DNA of 64,000 nt, taken from Topomyia yanbarensis. Its lineage: Eukaryota > Arthropoda > Insecta > Diptera > Culicidae. The position numbers were made by a program, and so were the translations under genes. Below the pieces are notes generated by a model. It ran no database searches and was not told the origin of the DNA. It saw only the letters and a list, made by a program, of their open reading frames with translations. The DNA lies in NCBI RefSeq assembly GCF_030247195.1, contig NC_080671.1, forward strand, positions 412,682,044-412,746,043. Reading direction: 5' to 3'. Positions 43,516-54,960 of the stretch are shown here, piece after piece. Position 1 is the stretch's first letter; the number at the start of each line of letters is the position of its first letter.

Positions 43516-46500
43516 AAAGTAATCATTTTATAATTATCGATGAATAACGAATAAAAGATCAAAAGCAGAAGTTCATTTGTCTTTTCGTTTTTCCGCAAGA
43601 AAATCTCAAATATTTCACGATTTTTCGACGAACTCAGGAGAAGATCCCCTTAAGGCCTTTTTCGAAGTTTTCATTTCCGATGACCGCCAATCCATGGTAG
43701 CGCATTTCGTCTAATTTTTGCATTACCAATTTCAAAGAGCCGCAGGGGAGTGATGAAGGGGTGTTCGAATGCAACTAAAAATTGTCCGTCAAGTGTCTTT
43801 TGTAATATACAAAAACCTCAATCCATTTTGTCTTCCCGTTTAAGAGAATTTTTTTTTGAAGATGTGTCAGAAACAGGGGTGGCATTGCGCATCTCGAAAC
43901 GAAAGGTTTATTGTATGCAAGCTTGTATGAAAAAGTCGATTCGAAATGGTTCCATAATGTCGCCCCAGAAAACACCTCCTTAGTTCTTAGAATTGGCGCT
44001 ATTTTAGCTACACGAATACGGATAAGGGAGACTGTCTTTGTAAACTGAGGTAATCAGGACAACAATCAAATGACGGATAAGTAACGATGCAAATTTTGAA
44101 CTGAAAACGGTATTTACGCGATTTTAAATTTTTCCAATGACATATTGACTTTTTGCCACAGTGTTCTTTCGATATCGTATTTAGAAAATCATGAAAATTT
44201 GAGCGGATTTCTTTGCCTACGGGAAGACGGGGACTAGTTAGTGGTTAATTTAGTTTTCATTTTTTACCGCAATTTTGGTAAATCGTGTGAAATAGAACAT
44301 GATGCATAAAAGGGCAGACCGTAGGCAACATCTCGGAATTTTATTAAATTATTTGTTGAATTATCTTTTTTTGATGGACAAAAAGATGTGACGCGAAAAA
44401 CCAGAAACTACGCCAACATGGCCCACAACTCTCTCAAAACAAAATGTTATACAACATAAACACATTGGAAAATGTATTTCACATTATTTGAGGTACACAA
44501 TGGGATATATCGCCATATGGCTAATGGAAAAGTAGAAAAGGGGACTCCGTCAACTTACCGCAATCGCTAGCTCGCTCCGGACTCCCATGTATCTTCAGAA
44601 CACAATAATAGCAGCACACTTACAAACATTTCTGCCGGTTTGAATGTCTAGAAGAGACTTCAAGTGGCACAACTTTGGAGCACCGACCGGTGCTTTTAAT
44701 ACACAATGTAATCCGCGATTGTGCGGTCATTTCATTGCCATGTTTCAAGATATCCATTCAAAACAGCATCCCAAACATTCCATCTATAAATTCAAACTTG
44801 CACCGTTTAAAGCCCAAGGACGTCAGAATCGAAATTCTCCCCCGCCTCAATCGGAGGTCGAGAGTACTCGCTGGAGTACTTCGGTCGGCCATCGGCAATC
44901 AGCTGATCGCAATTGTGCATTATAGCTTCGATACCAATGCATAACACAATGCTCGTGAAGTTAGGTCAGTATCGTGCAGTGGAAGTAATTCAATCCGACC
45001 GCTGCGCTCACTGGTCTGAAGGGGTGGGATCAACTTTTCCGACATGCTATCTATGCGGTATTATATATAGGGGTGTATAGCTGGAACTAATGCACTTTTC
45101 TTTACTTTGCTCGCCGCAATCTATCTGGAACGTGACTGTTTCTCTCTCTTTCTCTCACTCGCTTACTCACTCACTCACTGTACGGACGGTACAGCGTCTC
45201 ATGATAAAGCAATTAGCCTAAGCATCACTTGAGCATTGGCTCGATGAAGTTTGCCCGGCTGTGGATCTCCTTGCCTTTGTGTTCGGAACGGGACAGGCAA
45301 CCGGGCGGGCTAAGTCAAGTAGTTTCGTCTGGTTGCTCAAGAGGAAACAGCAGTGAAACAGTACCCGGATGATTTGCCATGCCCCCACACCGGCGATGAC
45401 AGACTGTTGAACGCTGGAAGACAGATGTATAGTCACACTTCCCAGCTGAACAGGGTGTTGTAAATAGTTAATTACAACAAGAGTGCTGTTCTCGCCTCGA
45501 AGGGGGCGAAGGATTGGGTCAGTTGCGTTGAAGTTTGTTTTGTGTGTTAAGCACATTTCATGAACTGTGAATAAAGTTTTTACTTTGATTTTGAGAAGTT
45601 TTACAAAATAGTTAATAATCTCACAGCTGCAAGTTGTTTTGCTGCTTTACTAGCTTAACAACTTGACATGACGTGACTAGTTCCTATCATCAGTTTGCAC
45701 TTGTTTTCCTGAATCTAACAGCCTCTATATATTGCACAACTAAATAGCGGAAATCGTGTGCCCGAATCGCTTCAACAATCAGGTCCAAAAGGTTTGTGAA
45801 AATTCCAAACTGCTTGGCTTTGCCAGCAACAGCCATTTTGGCGGTAGTAAAGTGCTGCACGGCTAATTTATCTCCGAATCGGTGGGTATTTTTTCCGCAA
45901 GAACAAGAGAAACCCTTGCGCCAAAAGTGAAGGTCTTCTTCGACATCAGGTGGTTTTATATGCACCGAATTCCATATCTACTACCAGTGGCGCACTGGTG
46001 CGGCGGGCTGCATGGTGGATGCATATTGCTCGGTAACGCCTCACTGACAAATTTGCACCGACTTCGTTTGCAACGCGACCGCGCGGCTGTGCCGATAATG
46101 ATTTGATGCATTGGAAGCCCAACCAACACTTCATCCATCCAGCGGTGGCAAACTTTGGCGTGGTTTTTTTTTCACTTGGATAATCGCCAAGCACACCGAA
46201 AAGGATTCAAGCTGAGGCCAACAATCCAAACAATGCACCATTGCTTTACACTGCGCTAAAGCACGCTTCAAACTATTCGTAGGTACTTACTCTTACCAAC
46301 TGGTGGGGTGTGCTTTTTTTTGGTTCTACGATTTTTTCGCAACATAAACTGACCGCTGTAAAAGTTTTATTGACCATCGCGTACTTTTAGTGAAGTTGGG
46401 TTAGCAAAATATGATTGCTGTTGTCGAAATATCGGAGCTGACCACAGCGAGCAATAAACCTTGCCGGAATGGCCTTTATAACCTTTTACGACCTACTCGT

Positions 46501-47216
46501 GCGGAAATTTGACACGGGCGGTGGGGGGTCGGGATGAGTTTTATTCTCCACTAACGAAAGTGAAAGGTGCTAACGAGCTATCGTTAGTTATTCGCCTTTT
46601 TGATCTGTACAAACTATACCGCAAATGGTTAGCCGAAAATACGAACAAATCATCGCTTAGCCACTGACTGTCAGTGGGTATGCTAATTCGAGTTCATTGG
46701 CAACCCACCGGACACGAATGTAACTGGCCTTCTCTTCGGGAACTGGTTATCTAATGTCGCATTGTTGCATGTTCGGGGTAGTTTAAATGGCTGATCTGGT
46801 GACCTTGTTTGCAATCTGTGGCATTGGGTAATGGGCTGTGATTGAGAATTGTTAGCGGTCATTTTTACGACTAGACGGGGCCGGTTGAATAAATTAGTCA
46901 AAGTTAGGTTTTGAGTTTCTGATTGATTGACGAATATGTTTTCTAAACCCGTTTCAAGGTTTTCTATGTCAACTGTGCGTAGAGTATAAAAAATATTTAT
47001 CGTTAATAAATCGTTATAAAGATCAAAGATTGTTCTTCTACGTATAAGCGATTTTGCCAATTGGAACTTCACTAAATAATGAGCGGGTAATGTTAGGGAC
47101 ATTGCCGGAGTGATCAGGACTGGTGCTTTCCTTATTCAGCCAGAAGGATCTTTAGTATAAAAATGTTTGCCTTTTCTAACATGTCTTTATTGGTAAGAGC
47201 TCGACTGTTTTGTAAT
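43516..47216. other. No recognised gene; possible host-derived GC-richer island
   Basis: 44.6-46.5 kb is less repetitive and richer in GC. It includes a TATA-like TATTATATATAGG at about 45058-45070 and pyrimidine-rich CTCTCTCTTTCTCTC at about 45143. Minus-strand frames 45218-45556, 45690-45965 and 46683-47102 are open but show no domain I recognise. A host exon or control region here is possible but not shown. Confidence 0.3.
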
Positions 47217-47653
47217 ATATTCTTATTGGATTTTTTTCGGCTAAGCAGTTATCCGGTATTTTTGAAGTAGTTTTTTATTTATCTGACGTTTCGGCACTGT
47301 ATAGCGCCATCATCAGGGGAAAATAATATAGTTCGTTTACAATTTTTAATCTTTTTGACGCTAGACTGTCGTAGAAATTTAGCGAGCAATTATTCATCAA
47401 AATAAGTTATATCTCTGGTGTGGTTTGTTTGGAAGCAATGTTGGTTCAAAACAAACCACAGCAGAGATATTACATATTTTGATGAAAAATTACTCGCTAA
47501 ATTCGTATGACAAGCTAGTGTCAAAAAAGTTTAAAAATATTAAACAAACTATATTATTTTCCCCCTGAAGATAGTGCCGAAACGTCGGAAAAATAAAAAC
47601 CTAATTCAAAATTACCGAATGACTGCTTAGCCGAAATAAATCCAATAAGAATA
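47217..47653. mobile_element. 430-bp palindromic element with hammerhead-like core
   Basis: Nearly its whole length folds back: the left arm TCTTATTGGATTTTTTTCGG and its complement end the two sides. The centre is near 47435 (TGTGGTTTGTTT against AAACAAACCACA). Both arms hold the phrase for GACGTTTCGGCACT and a CCATCATCAG or CTTCAGGGGG block. The 13-bp direct repeat TTTTCTAACATGT flanks it at 47173-47185 and 47654-47666, with 31 extra bases at the left. Non-coding. Confidence 0.8.
47285..47319 (-). ncRNA. Hammerhead-ribozyme-like core (partial)
   Basis: On the minus strand: CCCCTGATGATGGCGC, TATACA, GTGCCGAAACGTC. CUGAUGA and GAAAC are the conserved core of hammerhead ribozymes. Between them GGCGC and GUGCC can form a 5-bp stem II (one G-U pair) with loop UAUACA, after one unpaired U. 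No matching strand for stem III (GACGU followed by a cleavage position) is visible directly downstream, so self-cleavage is doubtful. The second arm has a poorer version (CCTGAAGATAGTGCCGAAAC on the plus strand, about 47563-47582). Confidence 0.3.
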
Positions 47654-47856
47654 TTTTCTAACATGTTTTCTTAATTTTTTGGTTTAGTATGCTATGATAT
47701 TATTTTAGAATAAATCAACAGGGTGTTTATTTGTTTGTTTTAGCAGCACCTGAATTATTTGAATAAAATGCATTTTCTAACTTTGAAAAAATCACAATTT
47801 TGACAAATAAACAAGCAAATTATGTTCATTTCGATTAACTTTGCTATGAAAGTCAG

Positions 47857-48086
47857 CAGGGGCGGCGAAACACTTTACACCCGAGTGGGTAGAAAGCATA
47901 GGGTGAGGGGTCCATTAGTAATGAAATTGTGGTACATCGACGTTTTCAAATGTGTGTAATGCGAGATACATGCGTTACACATCTAATTTTTTGAAATGGT
48001 TCAAAATTTCGAGTGGGTAATTACCCACTCGGTTATTTTTGAGTGGGTAGTACTACCCATACTACCCACGCTATCCGCCGGCCCTG
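47857..48086. mobile_element. 230-bp hAT-type MITE
   Basis: Ends CAGGGGCGGCG and, inverted, CAGGGCCGGCG. A perfect 8-bp target duplication AAAGTCAG flanks it (47849-47856 and 48087-48094). The CAGGG start and the 8-bp duplication are hallmarks of hAT transposons. The inside carries repeated GAGTGGGTA and TACCCACTC motifs. Non-coding, so it depends on a hAT transposase elsewhere. Confidence 0.9.
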
Positions 48087-48094
48087 AAAGTCAG

Positions 48095-48889
48095 GCGAAA
48101 TCGTGTTAGAACTTCTGGCAGTAGTTCTGGCAGTCGCCTGAAGGTTGAGAATAACTCGGCCGCCAGAGGGTTTACACTAAAAGATTCAAGGAAACAATCT
48201 GGCTCTCAAGTGCTCCCCGTTTAGTAGTATGTCAGCGGAAGGTCAGTTATTTGAAAATGTCTAGCCAGTGAATGTAGTAATTTTGTTCAAAATGTGTATC
48301 TTTTCTTCTTTCATATCCTGAAACTAAATTTCGCACGATAAATCAGACCGAGATGAAATCGGATATCTTCTGTTAAAAAACCATTCAATATCGGTTAACC
48401 TTGCAGAAGACGCACTAGTAGATTGAGTATGTACTTACCAACATAGTTATCATCATTATGAAGGAAAAATCCAACATTTTCAGAATGATGTATGAAATCA
48501 ATATAGTTTTTGCCCATAGTAAAGTTATACAGAAACAAAAACAGTGAAAAGTAAACACAAAATCTGTAACAACTCTTTTCAAACAAGCCACAACGATTTT
48601 TGATCTCTTCAGCAAAGTTGTGTATTTTGTCAAAATGTTTTGAACATTCAATTCAGAAATAAGAATGTTGATCTCTAAAAATTGGATTTAAGGAGTACGT
48701 CATAGAAAACGTCTTTTGAATCGATATCTATAAGCCACGGAAAAAAGACATCTTCAGCAGAATTTATGGATTTGTTTTCCACTATAACTTTTTTGAAGAC
48801 TGTCATGTGCTATCCCTTTTCGTTTGAAAGTTGAATTATCTACAACCGCAGAGAAACTGGCCGACCGCAAATTATGACCAACGTCGATG
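48095..48889. other. No supported gene
   Basis: AT-rich. Small minus-strand frames at 48395-48651 overlap each other and are unrecognised. Confidence 0.4.
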
Positions 48890-49240
48890 CGAACGAAACA
48901 TTGTAGCTGTGTTCGGTTTATAAATCTCCATGATTTTTTCTGACAATCGCTATGTTTTGATACAAGAGCAATTTTTCAAAAATGCGTAGACGTTTCTACG
49001 TGCATCAATTTCCAATAAAATATGGTCGATTACTCTATTTTAAACAACAAAACTATCTGAGAACGAGTTGCAGGGAATAAATATTTCTATACGAAACAAA
49101 TATACACTAAAAACAATGTTTTGTCATTTTTCACAAACACAAAAACTGATATTAAAAATTTAAATTGCAAGAACACCCATTTTTTAATTTTTTATATTTG
49201 GTCAAAAAACCTAAAGAGAAAAGAAACATTTTGAATATGA
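48890..49240 (+). repeat. Dispersed AT-rich repeat, copy 2
   Basis: Second copy of the repeat at 9065-9425, in the same orientation and diverged. Confidence 0.65.
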
Positions 49241-49540
49241 TTGCACGATGGAGAACTTATCGGTAAAATAGTTTTTCTATCGATAACTTCTGACTTTATA
49301 CATATTTTTAAATTTCAGGCTTATTGACATTGACCATTCATACTCATTGACTAAGTATTATTTTAAGTCCAAATGCATCAAACAAAAATCTTGCAAAATG
49401 CAATAGTTTACGAGATATTTTAAATTTTGCTCCAACAAAAACAATTAATTTGTATTATTATGCTCACCTTAAAAATTATTCGAGTTACCCCATCATAAAA
49501 TTTCAATAATCTAATGTTTATCGTTTTAATGACGTAAAAG

Positions 49541-49554
49541 AATCTTTTTCGGTG
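49541..49554 (+). repeat. Target-site duplication, left copy (ORF1-only retroposon B)
   Basis: AATCTTTTTCGGTG, identical to 50790-50803. Confidence 0.9.
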
Positions 49555-50789
49555 AGTCTACTTTCTACTTCTGCCGCAGTCAGACGTACAATCGAGCCAA
49601 GTGAACAACAGGCCTCTCGATCTAGTGTGCATTGTCTCGAGAACAAAGGAAACATCGGATTATTCTTGTCATCATGAGTAAAGTTGACGAAAAAGCTCTA
49701 CTCCGACCCAACGCTGCGGTCGTTGACTTCAAATTTTGTTTAAAACGACCTAGTTTTAGTGAAGTGGAATACCTTCTGAAGGTAAAAATGTAACTTAGTC
49801 TTACGGAAGTGTTGTACCTGCCGTATCATTATCTTCGCTGTGCAGTGTTAATATCATTCAATACGTTAGCACAAGCCGAGCGTTTCGTTTTGAAGAACAA
49901 CTTAAAACACGTTGTTGAAAGTGACAACGTTGAAATTAAGATTCCTGTATATATTGAGAATGATTATATAGATGTAAGGTTATATGACCTATCACCTCGT
50001 ATCCCTCCTGAGCCAATTGCAAAATGCATGTCGCAATACGGAGAAGTAGAATCCGTTACACCTGATACTTGGAGATACTTCTTCCCGGGTACTCCTAACG
50101 GCGTTTTTGTAGTGAGGATGCCGGTTGAAAGGCCTGTACCCTCCTACTTGACAATAAAACTCAAAACTCACGGAACTACAATTATGCAAACTACGCTATG
50201 CACCCATGAGGGGCAAACTCCTACGTGCAAGTATTGTAATCAGACAGCTCATCATGGACAACCTTGTGCGGAAGATGCAGAGGAAGACGCATCTCAACCG
50301 ATTGCCAACGCATGCACGGCAAACCAACCCAAAACAGAGTTTTCAATACCAATACCTGAACCACAAGCGGTGGCCAAATTAGTGGCAGCAGTTGCACAGA
50401 CCATAATGACAACCACAAAAGAAGCATCCAGTACCGCAAATTCAACTGTAAGCAACATTGGCAAGGATAACAATAACAGTGACGGATTTACGCTGGTCAA
50501 CAATAAATGCAAGAAACAGGGAAAAACATCTGATCGCGGACACCAAGCCGGCTTCGACCTGGACGTGAAAACCAAAAAAGAATTAACTGACCCCCCCAGA
50601 TGCAGATTGCCAGCAAACCCCGCAAAAGAAGGTCTCTGCTCGCAATACAAAGTTGCGCGCACGAGATCCAATATTATAATAATATTTGTTTATATTTTTA
50701 TTTTTACATTTGTAAACATATAAAAGATCCACGGCTCCGTTAAGCTACCGCTATGAGCCGTGTCAAATAATCGAATTTTATAAAAAAAA
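49555..50789 (+). mobile_element. ORF1-only non-LTR retroposon, copy B (complete unit)
   Basis: 1.23 kb between perfect 14-bp target duplications, with an A-rich 3' end. The 5' end (AGTCTACTTTCTAC) is the same as in copy A, so both copies begin at a true element start and not at a chance truncation. It has a leader (49555-49673), one gag-like frame (49674-50723, one stop), and a 3' tail shared with copy A (AAGATCCACGGCTCCGTTAA and GAGCCGTGTCAAATAA). There is no reverse transcriptase or endonuclease, so an unknown partner must have moved it. The best parallel is gag-only elements such as Drosophila HeT-A, but no telomeric role is implied. Confidence 0.85.
49674..50723 (+). pseudogene. ORF1 (gag-like) of ORF1-only retroposon copy B, one stop codon
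   Basis: 349 codons from ATG (49674, MSKVDEKALLRPNAAVVDFK) to the stop at 50721-50723, in one frame apart from a TAA at 49791-49793. Copy A has CAG (Q) at that codon, so a simple nonsense mutation (probably CAA to TAA) is likely. Order: N-terminal helix-rich part, RRM-like part about 90-160 (IPVYIENDYIDVRLYDLSPR, GEVESVTPDTWRYFFPGTPN, FVVRMPVERPVP), a knuckle CKYCNQTAHHGQPC (about 185-198), an acidic/serine-threonine-rich linker, and a basic end. RNA packaging is the likely role; no enzymatic motif is present. Confidence 0.8.
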
Positions 50790-50803
50790 AATCTTTTTCG
50801 GTG
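50790..50803 (+). repeat. Target-site duplication, right copy (ORF1-only retroposon B)
   Basis: AATCTTTTTCGGTG, identical to 49541-49554. Confidence 0.9.
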
Positions 50804-52268
50804 TATTTGGATCATGGAGAAGCTTTCAATGAAAAAGTTTTCTTAACAACAACTTTTGACATATTTTTTATAATTCATACCATTTGCAGTCAAAAATACA
50901 ATTTTTTTTTTTAAATATGATTCTAGCAGCACTGGCTAATTCGGACCCCCAGCAATTTCTCAGCTATGGTAATATTATGAAAAGTGTGCTTTGCGGTTCC
51001 CAGTTTTCGTGTGCGCGCGCTGGGGGCGAATGTTGGATAAGGTTTATAAAATTTTACAATCTTCAATTTTTTGGAAGACTGCGAACCTCTATCTCGAACC
51101 ATGAAACAGTTAATTTTCTAATTTTATGAAATTTAGAATCACCCCACCCACTATTTAACATAATAGAAAAGTCTTGTAAAGTACAAAATTTCATCATGAA
51201 AACGAAACTACCATCATTTACATTGTCCACCGTGAAAGTAGTATTAACAGACTGGCAAGGGTCAATTCATGGACCAAATTTTTTTGTAATAACTTTTGCA
51301 GTTTTCATTTTTTTCACCATATCCATTAGATATTTTCAGAGTTTTTGAAGCAATACATTTTCTTCTAACACATCAACACTCAAGATTCTAATTTAAAAGA
51401 TATACAAATTTACGATGCCGATTCCGAGGGCATATTATTTCTCATAACGGTTTGGTCAATCAATGAAACTGATTTAATTTTTTTGTAATGGTCTCGAGAG
51501 CCAATATAAAATCCCGTCCAATATGGCATTGTTACTTTGACTCAAATAGTGATCCTGGATTCTAAGTAAAAATCTTTCAATATATCCGGTACATCCGTAT
51601 AACTGGTCAATTCATCACTCCTAGAACTTTGAATTTTGTTTCGAAAACATTTGTTCAAGTTGCTTTGGCATGAATTCGTAGTTAATGGGAAATGGATCCT
51701 ATTGGTCGTAAAATAACCTTCCGGAAGTTCTTGAATATTCTTGAAGCTCCTCCATTCAAGAACCTTATCATAGAGTTCTGAGATATTTTCGAAAAAAATG
51801 TAAGGAAATATCATTCGCATAAATTCGTACTTGTGACTGGGGCAAGGACCCCATTGAACTTTCGCACGATCAGGCATAGAAAAGGCCTGCTCACAAATTA
51901 GGTCCCTAAACTTGGTAATTTTTTCGAAGTCCTTCGAAGTTTCTGTGGATTTAATTCATTTTTTTCATGCTTCACGAACCCAACTGGCTTCGTAGGGGCT
52001 CATCGACAGTTTAACGTCTTTCTTGTAGCACAGTCCACGAAGGTCCAGCGTTTTTCAAATATTTCGGAAAGTCCCTACGAAACTCATAAGGTCTTAATTC
52101 CGGTCACAAATTTTAATTCATTGCTATAAATAAATAATTGTGAAAAAAAACTTTAGAGAAAACCACAGACTTCCAGAACCGGTTTTGCGAATGTTCCAGA
52201 TCTTCCGAAAGGTTATGCATATAACCAAATATATGTATCTTACGTAGCCAAAACCATGCCGAGATCAC
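50804..52268. other. No supported gene
   Basis: AT-rich. The 111-codon minus-strand frame 51542-51877 is unrecognised, although its composition is not unlike protein. Confidence 0.35.
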
Positions 52269-52278
52269 AAGTACGAGT

Positions 52279-52448
52279 TAAAGGGGGATGGCGTAGCGTA
52301 GTTGGTAAATCGATTGCCTTGTACGCGGCGCACCTGGGTTCGATTTCCGAACCCCGCACATAGGGTTATAAATTTTTCACAAGAGATTTTCTAACCCGAA
52401 GAGGCGAATGATCTTAAGGTTAAAACCTTTTATAATCGAAATAAAAAA
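52279..52448 (+). mobile_element. tRNA-derived SINE (Feilai-like), complete copy
   Basis: A perfect 10-bp target duplication AAGTACGAGT flanks it (52269-52278 and 52449-52458). The 5' tRNA-related part has an A box TAGCGTAGTTGGTAA and a B box GGTTCGATTTC at a spacing typical of RNA polymerase III promoters. It is followed by CCCGCACATAGGGTTATAAA and an A-rich tail. Same family as 28637-28798. Confidence 0.92.
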
Positions 52449-52458
52449 AAGTACGAGT

Positions 52459-52865
52459 ATTTCAGAAACATTTAAAAACACCTGGCTCTAAGACCAACTT
52501 TCACGAATTGAATTGATCAGTTCATTGGATATTCCGAATAGTCATAATGTTATCAATAAGGTGCATTTCTCATTCTTAAATACGAATGCATGCCAATGCA
52601 ACCTGAACCAATATTTTCGAAAAAAAAACTTCAGTTCAAGAACTAGAGTCGTGAATTGATCAGTTTGACGGATGTTCCGGATCTTCCGGAAAATTTTCAC
52701 GTAGTATCCATGGTTAATGTTTGACTTATTTTAGAATTTTGTATACATTTTTAAGACTATCTGTTTAAATTGATTGACCACATTGTCGCTTGTTCGGTAT
52801 TATGAGTACTGTATCGCCAGAATCGGTATCCAAAATCGCAATCTTGGACATCCAAGAGCGGTCGT
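52459..52865. other. No supported gene
   Basis: Nothing recognised apart from a repeated phrase like GATGTTCCGGATCTTCCGG (52669-52690; compare AATGTTCCAGATCTTCCGA near 52190). Confidence 0.4.
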
Positions 52866-53250
52866 ACACAGAAAAAAATATTTTGTAATTTTAAGTTTAT
52901 TTTCATGCACATATTTGGAGCATGAATATAAATGTAAAATTAAGTTCCACCACAAATACATACGACTTGTCGTGCTTTCTTTATCTAATTTTATTATAAT
53001 TTTACACCTGGATTGAAAATTACAGTTTCTTTAAACGGAAAACCAATGCACTTCAATGTATTTTTACTCGAATACTGCTGTAAAATGGATGACATGTAAT
53101 ATTACACGAATTAAAGTGTAAAATTATATGCTGTTTGATGTTCCAATTGATTTTAACGTAATTTTCAATCAAATTTTTGATTCAATCGTTGTATGTTTAC
53201 ATTCGTATTGATTTACATGTCGTTTAAATTTTATTATTTTTTGGTGTGTA
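52866..53250. mobile_element. MITE with CACA-A-rich ends, TA target
   Basis: The left end TACACAGAAAAAAATATTTT and, inverted, the right end TACACACCAAAAAATAATAA. TA at both borders suggests a TA duplication (Tc1/mariner-type helper). About 385 bp, AT-rich, non-coding. Confidence 0.6.
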
Positions 53251-54495
53251 CTATGGACAAAATTGAAACATCCTTTTCCATTTTTGTTTTGTTTTTGTTT
53301 ATTATTAGTATTCTGTCAATAAAACTGTGACGATTTTGCATACATCTATGTATGCTAATATAATCCAATTCTGAATCGATTCTCACACTTGATTGAAATC
53401 GATTATATTTACCAGTAACTGAAAATTGAATCTCTAACAAACCATTTGGGCACCAGTACATATAGATTTGGCTATAATAAGTGTAATACAATTGTGTTTG
53501 AAATCCGGTTCAATTTGACCTGCTAAAACCTTATTCTAAACTTTGTTTTGAACAGACTTTTAGGAATGTCCGAAAATTTGGAATTCTTTAGAATCGTTGT
53601 TCTACATGATAGAGGAAAAGTCCAACAATTCTAAACTTCTAGGTGCAAAACTTAAAACGCTATCGCATTTTGATAGTTCATTTTGACCACAATACCTAAA
53701 GAAGGCTTAGACCACTCCGGACCCCTGGTCGCATGGAATCTCATAATTTTTGCACTATCTTGTCGGAAAAATGCTCACAAATTCTGTATTAAAATTCGGA
53801 GTATGTATGTTTTGCATAAATAACAATAAGACAATTTTCGAAAAATCTTTAGAAAACAGCTGTGAAAATGTAAAATATGTAAAAATGACTATAGCAGACT
53901 CCATTTGGTCGGTGTTAAGTCAGACCGGACTAAGTCGCAAAACATAAAAAAATGAGATAATGATGTCACTGGATAAGAAATTTCGTCAGCTACATTCGAC
54001 TTTTGCCAGATTTGGAATATGTAACAATAATCAAGATCTCGATAACCATAACCCCCTTAAAAATACAAATGATTTCTTGTTTAGAGAGATTTATTCATTT
54101 TTTCAGGAGCTTAGTCACGATTTACCTAAACGGTTCATTTTACGAAATCGTGATATTTTTTCATGAATTAATGAACAGATTTTTTACGTGCATTTATTGT
54201 ACAACAGCCTGAAGGATGACTCTCAGATGACTAGCCACTTTTTTGACCTCGATGTACATTAAATTTGGAAATGCCCTACGAGATCACAGCCGTTTTACGT
54301 AAAATCGTCCCAGGCTCACCAGATCAGGGCAAACCAATTGAATATAAATCATATCGTTATTGCATCATTCGTAATCCAGCCAAAAGCTTCTCGTCAAAGC
54401 AAATACTTCTTTTCTCAATTTGCCTTTAAATCCGGAATGATTGTGGCAACCAAAACGATCGATTGAGTGTTCATAATTTATCTAACTTTGCACGT
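53251..54495. other. No supported gene
   Basis: AT-rich, without a recognised feature. Small frames at 53750-54212 are unrecognised. Confidence 0.4.
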
Positions 54496-54509
54496 CTTTA
54501 ATCCTGCAG

Positions 54510-54661
54510 GTAACGCCATAATTTTTGCAACCCTCTTGACCCTGGCCAGCTGGCGAAGCGTGAGGAGGAACCGACGAGAATTTTTGCTCAATTATAATCC
54601 AGCGATCCAGCCAAAGGCCCAACAAATCCCGGACCGACGCGACTCGTTACCCACCACCTAG
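54510..54661 (+). CDS. Possible terminal exon of a host gene
   Basis: A pyrimidine-rich tract and CTTTAATCCTGCAG (ending at 54509) look like a 3' splice site. After it one frame is open to a TAG at 54659-54661. It encodes a short hydrophobic segment with GNAIIFATLLTLASW, then a basic stretch RSVRRNRREF and a polar end (IQPKAQQIPDRRDSLPTT). GC content rises sharply compared with the flanks. A membrane segment followed by basic residues would fit the C-terminal end of a membrane protein, but no family is recognised and no neighbouring exon was found. It may be chance. Confidence 0.3.
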
Positions 54662-54739
54662 CACTGCACTGTCATGATGTGTGAGATGATGTTCAATAAC
54701 AATTATCATTATTACATGTAAGGAAACACCGGACGTGGA

Positions 54740-54960
54740 GGACGCCGCCGCCAGAGAGGGGGTCAGAGGCAGACGAATGGGTTAAAAATTGCGCGCCACA
54801 TCATATTTGCGAACGTTGTTGATGGTCATCGGCCGACATCATCTTCAACGTCGTCGTCGTCGTCGATCGGCTGGCTAGACCGCGGATCGGGGCGTTCCTG
54901 ACGTCAATGGGTGGGCAATTTGTTTCGCGGAATAAAGTAGGGAGGAACGAAAAGTGCGGG
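54740..54960. promoter_or_regulatory. GC-rich island with CRE palindrome
   Basis: Unusually GC-rich for the window, with GCCGCCGCC, a GTC-triplet run (about 54848-54866) and a perfect cAMP-response-type palindrome TGACGTCA at 54899-54906. Together with the exon candidate just upstream this may be host DNA under constraint, such as a 3' region or enhancer. There is no direct evidence for a promoter. Confidence 0.3.

Noticed and set aside
52279..52448. A functional tRNA gene
   Set aside because: The A and B boxes are tRNA-like, but a tRNA-unrelated body, an A-rich tail and a target duplication show a SINE.
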